Origin: Wandonia sp964447015
GTDB taxonomy: Bacteria; Bacteroidota; Bacteroidia; Flavobacteriales_D; Crocinitomicaceae
Assembly: GCA_964447015.1 (NCBI GenBank)
Contig: CAYUQU010000096.1
Span: forward strand, 1 to 11,517
Length of the DNA stretch: 11,517 nt
Reading direction: 5' to 3'
Shown: positions 1-7,133 of the stretch, one piece after another
Layout: each line of letters begins with the position of its first letter
How positions within the stretch are numbered: the stretch's first letter is position 1
The notes under the pieces: generated by a model
Seen by the model: the letters and a program-made list of their open reading frames with translations, nothing else
Databases searched by the model: none
What the model was told of the DNA's origin: nothing
Made by a program: the position numbers and the translations under genes

Positions 1-27
1 ATTGTTCTACATATTGAAAAAAAGTAT

Positions 28-582
28 TTGTTGATAGTTGACAAGAAGCTGATAACGGCAATACAAAATGGGGATAGAAAATCCATTTTGGATCTTTATA
101 AGCACACGTTTAATGTGCTAATGGGGAGTGCTGTACGCTACAAAAACAATCAGGAAGACCAAATGTCAATTGTCAATAATGCGTTTATGAAAATAATATC
201 CAGCATTAATCAATTTAAACCTGACACAGCCTATTTTTCATGGGCTAAAACAATTGTTCAACGAGAGATTATTGATAGTTATAGAAAAGACAAAAAGTAC
301 AATGAGCTTTTTAAGCAGGATGCAGAAATAGAAGACACCCATTTTGATGTTCAACCAGACATTGATTATGCTATTGAAGCTGAAGAATTGCAGAAAATGT
401 TAGACCAGCTTCCTCCTGCTACTAAACTTGTTTTTAACTTATATGCAATTGATGGTTATGAAACTAAGGAAATAGTTGAAATGTTGGATATTTCATACGA
501 AACCGTGAAGTGGCACATCAAGGAAGCGCGTAAAAAGTTAAAGTTGTTACTCTGCGAAAATCAAATACCGATTAAACAATGA
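28..582 (+). CDS. ECF-type RNA polymerase sigma factor (partner of downstream two-membrane anti-sigma protein)
   Basis: This is a 184-residue sigma-70 family factor of the small extracytoplasmic-function type, which directs RNA polymerase to a specific promoter set. Region 2 spans about residues 20-92, including the FSWAKTIVQREIIDSYRK stretch typical of the -10-binding helices. Region 4 spans about 117-178: LPPATKLVFNLYAIDGY followed by a helix-turn-helix with recognition helix YETVKWHIKEARKKLK. Regions 1 and 3 are absent, as expected for ECF factors. The start is uncertain. TTG at 28 is used here and TTG at 31 is equally possible. The frame stays open to base 1, so the true start could lie off the left edge. 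Its stop overlaps the next gene's start as ATGA at 579-582, which suggests translational coupling. By context the factor should be held inactive by the next gene's product. Family assignment is firm; the regulon is unknown. Confidence 0.9.
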   Translation: MLIVDKKLITAIQNGDRKSILDLYKHTFNVLMGSAVRYKNNQEDQMSIVNNAFMKIISSINQFKPDTAYFSWAKTIVQREIIDSYRKDKKYNELFKQDAEIEDTHFDVQPDIDYAIEAEELQKMLDQLPPATKLVFNLYAIDGYETKEIVEMLDISYETVKWHIKEARKKLKLLLCENQIPIKQ

Positions 583-2114
583 AAGAGTCAAGAGAACATA
601 TAGACAAGCTCTTCAATGAAAAACTGAGTGAAAGAACTTTCGATATTCCGGATGCATTTTTGAGCGACCTGAATAGTAAGTTGGACGGTATTGAAGGAAC
701 TAAGAAAAAACGCAGAATAATATGGGTCTTTCTTCCCTTGTTTTTGACTGTCTCAATTTTTGCATATATCGTGATATTTAATTCTCATCAAGAACAGCAA
801 AACCCCGCAAAAGAACGTACTGATTTAACAACTCTACTAATCAAAGAACAAACAAATCAAGTTTTACTTCAAGAGAAAGATTCGAACAGTATACTTAGCA
901 CATCAGATGAAGTGAATACTAATGATGCTCAACATTCTTCTAACTCCAATACTAATGACCCCCAACTAAATTCTTCTAAATCTCCTGACTTAGATAAAGA
1001 TACTCATATACGCAAACGAAGAAAATCGCACTTAATCTACAATCAAAATTCTCTACATGATGTATATTTGGCGCAAAAGGAGAATTCTACAAACGAGAAA
1101 TCGAATAACATCAGAGACACCAACTCCAAATCTAAATTTTCGTCTCGAGTAGACAATTCAAGTCCATCACAAAATACTAAGCGTAATTATAATTCATCTG
1201 ATAACTTAAATGTTAGTGATAACACCTCTCATCCAACTCACAACAATGAGGACACGTTAAAAAACAAAGAAGAAAAGATTAAGATTGTATATAAGGATTC
1301 GGTAGTCATAAGAGATTCAGTGATTATCAGAGATTCGGTGGTGATTCGTGACTCTGTCGTGATAAGAGACTCCGTGATTCTCAACCCACGCAAATCAAAA
1401 TCCAATTGGTCGGCCGAGCTACAAGCGTTTGGCGGATTTACGGGTTCATTTTCCAAAACTACATCTTCAAATTCAGAATATTTGAACAAAATAAGGGATG
1501 AAGAAAAACCACTTTACAGCGCCTCATTCGGGTTTAACTTCAATGTCAACTACCAAAATTTAACTATGGGTACTGGAGCAAATTATCTTCAGTCGGGTGA
1601 AAACACAAATTATACATCCCAAACAGAAAGCACATATGACAGTGTCTATGTTATTGGTTATCAAATGGACTCTGTCTTTGTTGAAGAAACACAAACATGG
1701 GAAATTGTTGATGTGCCAATCTATGATAGTACAACGGTAACAGAAATAATTGACAGCACATATCAATCAAGGAACTCATATTCATGGATTTCTATTCCAC
1801 TTAATTTCGGATATCGTTTTAATATAGGTTCTTGGTCGTTAATTCCGCGAGTAGGAATGAATTTCGATTTTGCTATTGCAAACAATATTGGACGCTATCC
1901 TGAAAATGTAAAAGAAGGTTTAATTGATATACCATCAAAACGATTCATACTCTCTTATGCTATTCAATTGGAAGTCAGGAAAACATTTAAACATTGGTTT
2001 ATTTATGGATCTCCGTATTTCAGATCAGCTTTTTCACCAGGAGTATCTTCAGATAATCTGCAGCGGACTTATCGAAATTGGGGAATGCGAATTGGAGTTG
2101 GGGTAAATTTTTAA
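579..2114 (+). CDS. Putative dual-membrane-spanning anti-sigma factor with outer-membrane beta-barrel (Dma-like)
   Basis: This 511-residue protein has a mosaic layout. Residues 1-46 are charged, end in KKKRR and would be cytoplasmic. Residues 47-67 form one strongly hydrophobic helix with no signal-peptidase site. Residues 68-274 are rich in Ser, Asn, Asp and Lys and look disordered. Five hexapeptides of the form DSVVIR lie at 240-269. Residues 275-511 show alternating aromatic and hydrophobic strands and end in GVGVNF, with the terminal Phe typical of outer-membrane beta-barrels. The first 40 residues have the Asp-Lys-Leu-Phe and Pro-Asp-x-Phe pattern seen at the start of many Bacteroidota anti-sigma proteins. 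Position directly after an ECF sigma gene, with a 4-base overlap, supports an anti-sigma role. The same architecture is known from the Dma proteins of Bacteroides thetaiotaomicron. Sigma binding is inferred; membrane helix, linker and barrel are seen in the sequence. An alternative reading is an ordinary porin-like protein with an uncleaved anchor. Confidence 0.8.
   Translation: MKESREHIDKLFNEKLSERTFDIPDAFLSDLNSKLDGIEGTKKKRRIIWVFLPLFLTVSIFAYIVIFNSHQEQQNPAKERTDLTTLLIKEQTNQVLLQEKDSNSILSTSDEVNTNDAQHSSNSNTNDPQLNSSKSPDLDKDTHIRKRRKSHLIYNQNSLHDVYLAQKENSTNEKSNNIRDTNSKSKFSSRVDNSSPSQNTKRNYNSSDNLNVSDNTSHPTHNNEDTLKNKEEKIKIVYKDSVVIRDSVIIRDSVVIRDSVVIRDSVILNPRKSKSNWSAELQAFGGFTGSFSKTTSSNSEYLNKIRDEEKPLYSASFGFNFNVNYQNLTMGTGANYLQSGENTNYTSQTESTYDSVYVIGYQMDSVFVEETQTWEIVDVPIYDSTTVTEIIDSTYQSRNSYSWISIPLNFGYRFNIGSWSLIPRVGMNFDFAIANNIGRYPENVKEGLIDIPSKRFILSYAIQLEVRKTFKHWFIYGSPYFRSAFSPGVSSDNLQRTYRNWGMRIGVGVNF
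1296..1385 (+). repeat. Five tandem 18-base units encoding a hexapeptide DSV(V/I)IR repeat
   Basis: Five in-frame 18-base units begin at 1296, 1314, 1332, 1350 and 1368. They encode DSVVIR, DSVIIR, DSVVIR, DSVVIR and the degenerate last unit DSVILN. The units differ mostly at silent positions: Asp is GAT or GAC, Ser is TCG, TCA, TCT or TCC, and Arg is AGA or CGT. The protein repeat is therefore better conserved than the DNA. It lies just before the beta-barrel of the anti-sigma-like protein, at residues 240-269. Confidence 0.9.
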
Positions 2115-2130
2115 GCGAACAATACAGATC

Positions 2131-3477
2131 TTAATTTTCGGGAGAGGACTCAACCCTTCTTTTTTTTGCCAAAAGTACTACAGCCAAAAATGGCAAAATG
2201 GGAGCTTTAAATCGCACTAAAACACCAAACAGGATAGCAGTAAACCCTACTGAAAATCCAAAAAATATGGCAAACAAAATCGCAAAGGTCAAAAATTCGT
2301 TTTTTCCAATTTGCCTGATTCTAGCAAAAAATCCACCTCCAGTCACAAAAAATTTAAGCGTGAGCCACAATAGAACAAATCCTTCCACTCCACTTAGAGC
2401 AAGAAAAATACTATTTGACTCCCATATAAATGGACGATAAAATGCCGCCACTATAGCTGCTGGCATTGCTTTGATCATACCGCTTGCCGTGTACTCCGTT
2501 ACACCTAAATCATAACGTTTTCCCGTATACAATGTGTTTTGGGCAAAATCTTGTTGAATTACCGCTGCTTCTTCCAAATAGGCTTCGGGTTCCAAAGCTC
2601 CTAGACTCCCTTTTGCTTGAAAATATAGGCCGACAGCACCCAATCCGATTATTAAAATCAGAATTCGAAAAGTATTTATCAAAACGACACTATCACTCAA
2701 GCGTCTTAAGATTCCTGTACCAAATGCTATAAATAATGGGGGAATAATTGCAATGATCATGAACGGTCTTACGTAGAATAACATAAAGAGGTAGAAAAGT
2801 ATAATTAGTATCCCATACAGTCCTACTTTTCGTTCTTTAGAGAAAAATCCAAATACTTGGTATAACATAAAGAGCAATGCAATTAATATAATGGTGTCTT
2901 TAGAAATTCCACTACACCAGATACTAACTGAAGGGATAAATAATGTAGCGATAGCCGCATTGGTTTGCGAAATAAAATTAAATGACAATACAAGCTCAAA
3001 TAATCTCCATGTTGCAAGAGATGCAATATACGCAAAGATAAAAGTGAGGGCTAAATAACTGTTAAACGTAAAAAAAGTTAATATGGAAGTCACTTTGCAG
3101 ACGAACCAGCTTTCTGGCTCTCTATAAATCCATGAAGGAGGATATCCTGTTCGCAAATTGAATCTTTCATAAATGGTGCTCAAAGATGGTGTTGACGATA
3201 ATTCTTCAAAATATGCCGAGGGATTATCCCAAAACAGTTTATTCAAATTTACGGCCCCTTCCCAATAAGCTGTTGTATCACCACCTCCATAGTAAAAGAC
3301 ATAAATCATTGCAAAAACTAGTGCAAAGAGAAGTTTAAATGACACATTAAGCATGAAATAACGGTAATGTGCTTTGTCCTTATTATTTGATTTACGCAAG
3401 AATGCTAGAAACAAAATCAAGACAAGCCAGGCTAACCCTATACCAATATCTACTATGCCAAAAAGTTCATTCTTCAC
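2131..3477 (-). CDS. Polytopic membrane protein, possible glycan polymerase or GT-C-like glycosyltransferase
   Basis: This 448-residue integral membrane protein has about ten hydrophobic segments and several conserved-looking polar motifs between them. GGGDTTAYW (64-72) follows the second helix. PSVSIWCSGISKD (182-194), YVRPFM (235-240), YRPFIWE (347-353) and VRFKAPILPFL (421-431) come later. An acidic Gly-Asp-x-x-x-Tyr motif after an early helix and an Arg/Lys-x-Pro-x-x-Pro-Phe motif near the end recall EpsG- and Wzy-like polymerases and GT-C enzymes, but I cannot place it in a named family. The start is GTG at 3477: the next in-frame Met is residue 42, beyond the first membrane segment. It lies 26 bases after the flippase stop, last in the leftward gene set, so a role in surface-glycan assembly is the best inference. 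It ends 16 bases from the convergent anti-sigma gene. Confidence 0.65.
   Translation of the reverse strand: MKNELFGIVDIGIGLAWLVLILFLAFLRKSNNKDKAHYRYFMLNVSFKLLFALVFAMIYVFYYGGGDTTAYWEGAVNLNKLFWDNPSAYFEELSSTPSLSTIYERFNLRTGYPPSWIYREPESWFVCKVTSILTFFTFNSYLALTFIFAYIASLATWRLFELVLSFNFISQTNAAIATLFIPSVSIWCSGISKDTIILIALLFMLYQVFGFFSKERKVGLYGILIILFYLFMLFYVRPFMIIAIIPPLFIAFGTGILRRLSDSVVLINTFRILILIIGLGAVGLYFQAKGSLGALEPEAYLEEAAVIQQDFAQNTLYTGKRYDLGVTEYTASGMIKAMPAAIVAAFYRPFIWESNSIFLALSGVEGFVLLWLTLKFFVTGGGFFARIRQIGKNEFLTFAILFAIFFGFSVGFTAILFGVLVRFKAPILPFLAVVLLAKKRRVESSPEN
2140..2167 (+). terminator. Weak candidate intrinsic terminator for the sigma/anti-sigma transcript
   Basis: Downstream of the stop at 2114, a G-rich arm (2140-2147) can pair imperfectly with a CCCTTCT arm (2154-2160) across a short loop, and eight T residues (2160-2167) follow. 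The stem contains a bulge and wobble pairs, so it is not strong. It sits inside the last codons of the convergent gene, where the T tract encodes the Lys-Lys-Arg-Arg tail on the other strand, so the T run may simply reflect coding. Confidence 0.3.
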
Positions 3478-3503
3478 CTGTTGAAATTTATCAAATATAC
3501 TGT

Positions 3504-4949
3504 TTACTCAGAAACAGAATCGTCCATTGTTTTGAAAAACAATTTAGGTCGATGTTTAATAGTAAAAACGAGTAAAAAGAAAAAGAACAAGACAAGTAGT
3601 ACTTTAAAAAAGATGCTATGCTCTCCAAAATCCACTTCTAATCTTGTCGAAGTCGTATAAGCAACCGTTACTAATGTTAAAGAGATGCAAGCAAAAAGCA
3701 ATGTCTTACTTATTTTAAATTTAAACAGTCTCATAGAAAGCAGAAACAATATGCTGTAATTTATTATTGAGCTTATCATGGTTGCAAATGCCGCACCTTT
3801 AATTCCTAAAGCAGGAATAAACAAGGTGTTTAAATAGATATTTAACCCTGCTGCAAAAAGCACAATTAAAGCAATCCATTTTGTTTTATTTTGCAAGTTC
3901 ATGCCTGGAGAAAACATAGCAAACCCAGCAAACCAAACTGAGAAATACAACATGGGCAACACATCCGAAGCATCGTAATATGGGCGTTGAGTAAAAATAT
4001 ACACTGTTTCTTCTGCAAAAATCGAAAGAGATGACACGACAAAAAACCCAATCACTACAAACCAATTGAATAAAACAGTCAACTCTCTAGTTGTTTTTTC
4101 TTCTCTATATCGTTGATAAAGTAGTGGTCCAAGAGCCATAGAAAAACCTGAAATCACTAAGCTTATAGCAAATGAAAACTTAAACCCAACACTATAAATT
4201 CCCAGTTGTTCTTTATCCAAATAATAATTTATAAAAATTCTATCTGTCAGACTTAGTAGCACGTAAGCAATGGCTGCTGGAATTAAAGGGGAACTATACT
4301 TCAATAATTCGTGCAATAATTTTTTACTCACAATCAACCCATATTCTCTATACAAACGACCAAATTGATAAATAAGTACAATAGGAACAATTGCGATTGT
4401 AGCATAAAATACCCCATTTATGCTCTTGTCCAAAATTATTACAAAAAAATAGGTTGCTAAAATCCCAAGTAATGCGTGTAAAAAAGAGGCAATTGCAAAT
4501 TCAGTTTTCCGACGCAATGCCTGTAAATGCCCACTCATAAAAAAGAAAACTCCATTTAAAACGATAGAAACAACAGCAAGAAAGTAACTCTTTTTGTGGC
4601 TTTCATGTGTCAAACCTATGGTCTCCATTATAGAATCTCGAAAAATCATAACGAGTGCTGCCCCCAACAAATACGTAATCAAGATAAAAATAAATGCGGA
4701 CGAAGCCAGCTTCTTTTGCTTCTCTTTATCAAAATGTGATTCACCCAAAAATCGAGTTAAACCCTGACCAATTTGAAACGAAAATAAGGCATTAAAAAAC
4801 ATGCTAAAAACAAACAATAAATCGAGTACACCGTAGTCACCTGGTGAAAAATACATTGTGAATACAGGAATCAACATCAGACTAATCCCCTTAGCCAAAA
4901 AACCAGCTATAGAATAAATAGTGCCCTCTTTAATGAAATCGCGAATCAC
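3504..4949 (-). CDS. Wzx-like oligosaccharide flippase (polysaccharide biosynthesis protein, MOP superfamily)
   Basis: This 481-residue protein has some 12-14 hydrophobic segments across its whole length, the normal size for Wzx-type flippases. These move lipid-linked oligosaccharides across the inner membrane. Family-like features are the N-terminal KEGTIYSIAGFLAKGISLMLIPVF helix pair (split here as residues 7-17 and 18-30), the PGDYGVLDLL turn at 36-45, and the mid-protein segment from SSPLIPAAIAY (219-229) to LTDRIFINYYL (234-244), where the second half of the fold begins. The start is GTG at 4949. An in-frame TAA lies about 15 bases upstream and the next Met is residue 25 inside helix 1, so GTG is required. 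It follows rdgB by 40 bases and precedes the polytopic protein gene by 26 bases. The exact substrate cannot be told from the sequence. Confidence 0.88.
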   Translation of the reverse strand: MIRDFIKEGTIYSIAGFLAKGISLMLIPVFTMYFSPGDYGVLDLLFVFSMFFNALFSFQIGQGLTRFLGESHFDKEKQKKLASSAFIFILITYLLGAALVMIFRDSIMETIGLTHESHKKSYFLAVVSIVLNGVFFFMSGHLQALRRKTEFAIASFLHALLGILATYFFVIILDKSINGVFYATIAIVPIVLIYQFGRLYREYGLIVSKKLLHELLKYSSPLIPAAIAYVLLSLTDRIFINYYLDKEQLGIYSVGFKFSFAISLVISGFSMALGPLLYQRYREEKTTRELTVLFNWFVVIGFFVVSSLSIFAEETVYIFTQRPYYDASDVLPMLYFSVWFAGFAMFSPGMNLQNKTKWIALIVLFAAGLNIYLNTLFIPALGIKGAAFATMISSIINYSILFLLSMRLFKFKISKTLLFACISLTLVTVAYTTSTRLEVDFGEHSIFFKVLLVLFFFFLLVFTIKHRPKLFFKTMDDSVSE

Positions 4950-4955
4950 GTATAT

Positions 4956-4988
4956 AGTGTTTTAGGAATTCAATCCCGAAAATACACT
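4956..4988 (-). other. Candidate imperfect hairpin between rdgB and the flippase gene
   Basis: In the 40-base gap the leftward transcript can fold. AGTGT and ACACT (plus-strand positions 4956-4960 and 4984-4988) form the base, a run of A-U pairs follows, and a GGGA/TTCC pairing closes a five-base loop. A bulge and a mismatch weaken it. No U tract follows, so it is not an ordinary terminator. It could affect processing or access to the GTG start, or be chance. Confidence 0.25.
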
Positions 4989-4989
4989 T

Positions 4990-5568
4990 TTATAGCTGAT
5001 TCTGAACAAAATCAATTAATTTTTGAAATGCTCTAGCTCGATGACTGCGTTTATTTTTTTCATCCATGCTTAACTCAGCAAAAGTTTTGCCACAGCCTTC
5101 TGGTTCAAATATGGGATCGTAGCCAAAGCCGTTTTCACCAGTTGGTGACACCATAATTTTACCTCCTACAATTCCTTCAAATTCATGAAACTTGTTGTCA
5201 ATAACGAGTGAAATCACCGTTCTAAAACGCGCATTTCTGTTTTCATGATTTTTAAGCTCTGTAAGCACTTTATTGATGTTGTCTGAGTCACTGCGCTGAG
5301 AACCTGCATAACGCGCCGAATAAACCCCTGGCTCACCATTTAACACTTCAATTTCAAGTCCTGTGTCATCAGCAAAACAATTCAAGCCAAACTTTTCGTA
5401 CACATAAGCTGCTTTCATCTTTGCATTTCCCTCAAGTGTATCAGCTGTTTCAGGAATATCTTCATTAAAATCTAAATCAGCTAATGAAAGAATCTCTATC
5501 CCTAAAGGCATCAGTGCCTGAATTTCCTTGGCTTTATTGCTGTTTCCTGTAGCAAAAAGTAATTTCAT
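4990..5568 (-). CDS. rdgB: RdgB/HAM1-family XTP/dITP diphosphatase
   Basis: This 192-residue cytoplasmic enzyme removes non-canonical purine nucleotides by hydrolysing XTP, dITP and ITP to monophosphate and pyrophosphate, keeping them out of DNA and RNA. All family landmarks are present: the N-terminal phosphate-binding ATGNSNKAKEI (6-16), the FADDTGLEIEVL segment (65-76) with Asp67/Asp68 for metal binding and catalysis, GVYSARYAG (81-89), GFGYDPIF (147-154) and SHRARAF (175-181). Length is standard. The start ATG overlaps the preceding ligase stop as ATGA (5565-5568), so translation is probably coupled. Its placement among glycan genes looks like operon context rather than a shared pathway. 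Confidence 0.97.
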   Translation of the reverse strand: MKLLFATGNSNKAKEIQALMPLGIEILSLADLDFNEDIPETADTLEGNAKMKAAYVYEKFGLNCFADDTGLEIEVLNGEPGVYSARYAGSQRSDSDNINKVLTELKNHENRNARFRTVISLVIDNKFHEFEGIVGGKIMVSPTGENGFGYDPIFEPEGCGKTFAELSMDEKNKRSHRARAFQKLIDFVQNQL

Positions 5569-7127
5569 AATCGATAATCGTTTTGTTCAACTCTTTTTTT
5601 ATGAAGAAAGAGACTGGCAAAAAAGGCCATAAATGTGACACCAGTTTGAGTTTCTAGTGTGTCTTCAGTTAAATATGATATCACAATTATTAGAATAAAC
5701 AAAAAGGGGATTATGTCGTTTTGACGCCATTTTAACACCAAAAAACCAACGTGGAAAATTAGAAATAACATAAATCCAATTATGCCAAAAGCAATCCAAA
5801 AAGTCATAAATTGTTGATGAGTTCTCACTCTGTTTTCGGGCAGAAGTCTTGAGTTATTCTGCTCATACTTTCGATTAAATGCCTGCTGCACATCACCTGT
5901 TCCAACCCCAAACCAAAAGTTTTCTCCGATAATTTCTAAACCGGTATTCCAATATTCAAGTCTCTCCATCACAGTGGATCCATTCGGATCTTCGCCCGCA
6001 GCATATTTTTGAAATTCTAACCCCAAACCTGCTAAACGCGACTTAATTCCACCGTGTGTATAAACGACAGATGCAATCCCTTGCTCTACATAATAAATAT
6101 CTTTATCAGTAAGTTTTGAAAAATCAGCAGAGTCTTTCCGCATCCCTTTAGAAGTCATATACCTAATCAACGTACCCGAAACTAAGTTGCCTCTGTGGTC
6201 TTTTTCATTATAATCAATTTCAGAAACTTTATTCCATTCAACCTCAATTTCATCTTCACATAAATAGTAAAATATATAAAATCCATTTTCAGTCAACTCG
6301 TTTTCAAGATCATGAGAATACGCATTGCCAGATGGAGTTCTATACTCAAGATTCTCACGAACAATTTTTTCCTTTATGGGGGGAGTAATGTGGGTTTTAA
6401 ACCAAGTTGCCCCAACAAAAAGTGCACACAGAAAAACTATAAAAAGTGAAATTCGCCACATACCTGATAGATGTTTAATTCCTATCCAAATGACAAGCCC
6501 GATTAAAACTGAAACCAAGGCTAAAATTCCTGTCAAAACTTGTGAAAATAATGTGTAGTAAATGAGCCAAAAGGTAATGACAATAAGAATTGTACGCCAA
6601 AAATTCCGCATACGAAAAGCCAGGTATGTCGATATACATAACGCAAAAACAACGAGTAATGAATACCGAATGTGAGATGTAAATAAAGACATATTTCTCA
6701 TTTCCATATCATCATCCAAGCCGTCATGCACAAATACAGCCCAGTTTATAAGCGAAGTGACAACGACTGCGCCCAAAAATAAACTTAAAATCCACTTGCG
6801 TTCCAATTCATTCAATGCACGTGTCGTAGACAAAACGATTGGAAAGAAAAGTAGGGGCAGCTTAATTTTAATGTCATGAAAACCATAAGCTAAATCCTCG
6901 GACCACAACAAGCCAAGCACATGAATAGCAAATAATGCCAGTAACAATTGGGCAAGTCTGTTCGATTTGAATAATTCCCACTTCGCACTAAAACCACCTT
7001 CAAGAAGCCAGTTTAGAGAAACAAGCATTCCTCCAAGACTTAATACAATTTTGTTCAACGGAAGCCCAGCAGCGATTCCCCCAATAGCTATAAGAAAGAT
7101 TGCGCGATGTACTGTTGATCCGAACAT
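5565..7127 (-). CDS. O-antigen ligase / polymerase family protein (WaaL/Wzy_C type)
   Basis: This 520-residue inner-membrane protein has about ten hydrophobic segments and one large hydrophilic, presumably periplasmic, loop at roughly 243-442. Proteins of this family transfer polymerised glycan from its lipid carrier to an acceptor, or polymerise the repeat units. Supporting motifs late in the loop are MERLEYWNTGLEII (387-400), FGVGTGDVQQAF (406-417) and RTHQQFMTFW (435-444). His437 is at the position of the His conserved just before the following helix in WaaL-type enzymes. EDTLETQTGVTF (488-499) before the final helix is typical of Bacteroidota members. The loop of about 200 residues is large, with a charged segment at 285-345. 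ATG at 7127 lies 6 bases after the protease stop and the gene overlaps rdgB by 4 bases. Family is solid; ligase versus polymerase is undecided. Confidence 0.87.
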   Translation of the reverse strand: MFGSTVHRAIFLIAIGGIAAGLPLNKIVLSLGGMLVSLNWLLEGGFSAKWELFKSNRLAQLLLALFAIHVLGLLWSEDLAYGFHDIKIKLPLLFFPIVLSTTRALNELERKWILSLFLGAVVVTSLINWAVFVHDGLDDDMEMRNMSLFTSHIRYSLLVVFALCISTYLAFRMRNFWRTILIVITFWLIYYTLFSQVLTGILALVSVLIGLVIWIGIKHLSGMWRISLFIVFLCALFVGATWFKTHITPPIKEKIVRENLEYRTPSGNAYSHDLENELTENGFYIFYYLCEDEIEVEWNKVSEIDYNEKDHRGNLVSGTLIRYMTSKGMRKDSADFSKLTDKDIYYVEQGIASVVYTHGGIKSRLAGLGLEFQKYAAGEDPNGSTVMERLEYWNTGLEIIGENFWFGVGTGDVQQAFNRKYEQNNSRLLPENRVRTHQQFMTFWIAFGIIGFMLFLIFHVGFLVLKWRQNDIIPFLFILIIVISYLTEDTLETQTGVTFMAFFASLFLHKKRVEQNDYRL

Positions 7128-7133
7128 TCAAAA

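Noticed and set aside
1296..1385. Possible CRISPR array from regularly spaced 18-base repeats
   Set aside because: The units are directly tandem with no spacers, are diverged, and lie in frame inside a coding sequence.
1238..1489. Minus-strand open frame with repeated Thr-Glu-Ser residues
   Set aside because: It is the reverse reading of the 18-base repeat in the anti-sigma-like gene. The repeat's silent divergence supports the plus-strand frame, and no start context or family likeness is seen.
2380..2405. Resemblance of the codons for ALSGVEGF in the polytopic protein to short dispersed repeats seen in some Bacteroidota genomes
   Set aside because: Only a loose match by memory, with several differences, a single copy in the window, and the protein reads smoothly through it.
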